64,000 nt of DNA from contig NZ_JALNMI010000001.1 in assembly GCF_023156585.1 (NCBI RefSeq), positions 310,001 through 374,000 of the forward strand, given 5' to 3'. The notes beneath the pieces are model-generated. The model was not told where the DNA came from, did no database searches, and saw only the letters and a program-made list of their open reading frames with translations. Position numbers and translations under genes: made by a program. This DNA comes from Subsaxibacter sp. CAU 1640 (GTDB lineage Bacteria > Bacteroidota > Bacteroidia > Flavobacteriales > Flavobacteriaceae). Below are positions 63,449 to 64,000 of the stretch, piece by piece (position 1 is the first letter of the stretch; each line of letters begins with the position of its first letter).

Positions 63449-64000
63449 ATGATCAAAGCAGTAATAGTAGACGACGAGCCAAAAGCCATCCAAAGTCTAT
63501 CTTGGGAGCTCACTCATTTCAGCAATGAGATAGAGGTTGTGAATGCGTTTTCCAATCCTGAAGATGCCATTGAATATCTCAACTACAACACGCCAGATTG
63601 TTTGTTTTTGGATATACAGATGCCCACAATGGATGGATTTCAGTTTTTGAGTAAATTGAACAATACCAATTTTGCAGTGGTGATCACAACTGCTTACAAC
63701 GAGTTTGCAATCAAGGCTTTGAAACATGAAGCCATTGATTACCTTCTAAAACCGATTGATTCGGATGATTTGGAAGATACTATTTCAAAAATCAAGAGGT
63801 ATAATGCAAAAATTTTCAATTCGGCAAAAATTGAGGAAGCTTTGTCTAACTTCAATGCCAAGTACGAGCAGAAAAAAATCACCATCAATACTGATGGAAA
63901 ACTAATATTTTTAAATATTGACGATGTATTGTTTGTAGAGTCAGATGGTAATTATAGTACCATTGTTACTGCTGATGGACAAAAGATATTGATTACCAAA
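63449..64000 (+). CDS. LytTR-family response regulator, 3'-truncated by window edge
   Basis: The first 184 codons are present and the gene runs off the window. The receiver domain has the acidic pair in AVIVDDEPKAI, phospho-acceptor Asp in LFLDIQMPTMDG, Thr in VITTAYNEFAI and Lys in DYLLKPID. From about residue 142 the LytTR DNA-binding domain begins (KKITINTDGKLIFLNIDDV, VESDGNYSTIV). Regulators of this type usually pair with a LytS/7TM histidine kinase encoded next to them, probably just outside the window. The direct repeat at 63271 is a candidate target. Confidence 0.93.
   Translation, partial: MIKAVIVDDEPKAIQSLSWELTHFSNEIEVVNAFSNPEDAIEYLNYNTPDCLFLDIQMPTMDGFQFLSKLNNTNFAVVITTAYNEFAIKALKHEAIDYLLKPIDSDDLEDTISKIKRYNAKIFNSAKIEEALSNFNAKYEQKKITINTDGKLIFLNIDDVLFVESDGNYSTIVTADGQKILITK

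Overview
This 64 kb window is a chromosomal segment from a member of the Bacteroidota, most likely family Flavobacteriaceae (genus not resolved). The base composition is AT-rich. Several promoters carry the Bacteroidota -7 element (TAnnTTTG). There are secreted proteins with type IX secretion (T9SS) C-terminal sorting domains, a Bacteroidota-style TonB-dependent receptor with a carboxypeptidase-regulatory-like front domain, an S46 dipeptidyl-peptidase and SC-type lipoprotein signals. No insertion sequence, prophage, CRISPR array or rRNA gene is visible.

Layout. 1-9.4 kb: end of ahcY, an orphan vsr-type endonuclease, a DPP11-type peptidase, an aminotransferase and an omega-amidase (a likely keto-acid salvage pair) flanking two tandem exported coiled-coil paralogues, an Ig-like lipoprotein and comF. 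9.4-23 kb: glyS, a very large outer-membrane protein, xth, an OmpA lipoprotein, an aldo/keto reductase, a four-gene ExbB/ExbD operon, tRNA-Ser(GGA), ansA and tatD. 23-25 kb: a small aspartic protease, an orphan NarL/LuxR response regulator, and a non-coding array described below. 25-31 kb: odhB/sucA, an exported beta-rich protein and a polyprenyl synthase. 31-38 kb: a TetR-TolC-RND efflux operon. 38-44 kb: aspS, a ClC channel, tadA and dxs. 44-48 kb: a T9SS-sorted beta-propeller protein and dgt. 48.5-58.5 kb: a probable phosphate-responsive cluster (TonB-dependent receptor, beta-helix lipoprotein, MORN-like protein, Pi transporter fused to a PhoU-like domain), then an M36-like secreted metalloprotease. 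58.5-64 kb: an RDD protein, nrdA, nrdB and a partial LytTR response regulator.

Most interesting region (24165-24970). The stop codon of the NarL-family regulator lies inside a perfect 20-bp palindrome with NarL-like 7-2-7 geometry (TACGTAG-TT-CTACGTA). The same palindrome recurs twice more within 500 bp. Each copy is followed 21 bp later by a GAnnTTT box, then a TTAGG-containing stretch and a hairpin. Two of the three units also carry a 32-34 codon ORF, and the two predicted single-membrane-span peptides are clearly related. A diverged, half-operator version may lie on the minus strand at about 63012-63098. This looks like a response-regulator-controlled family of short RNAs and micropeptides.

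Other regulatory signals: 11-bp-phased TAAC repeats (Pho-box-like) upstream of the TonB receptor and in the Pi-transporter intergenic region, and a 21-bp-spaced direct repeat (LytTR geometry) upstream of the LytTR regulator. All functional statements come from reading the sequence and from family knowledge; no database search was run.
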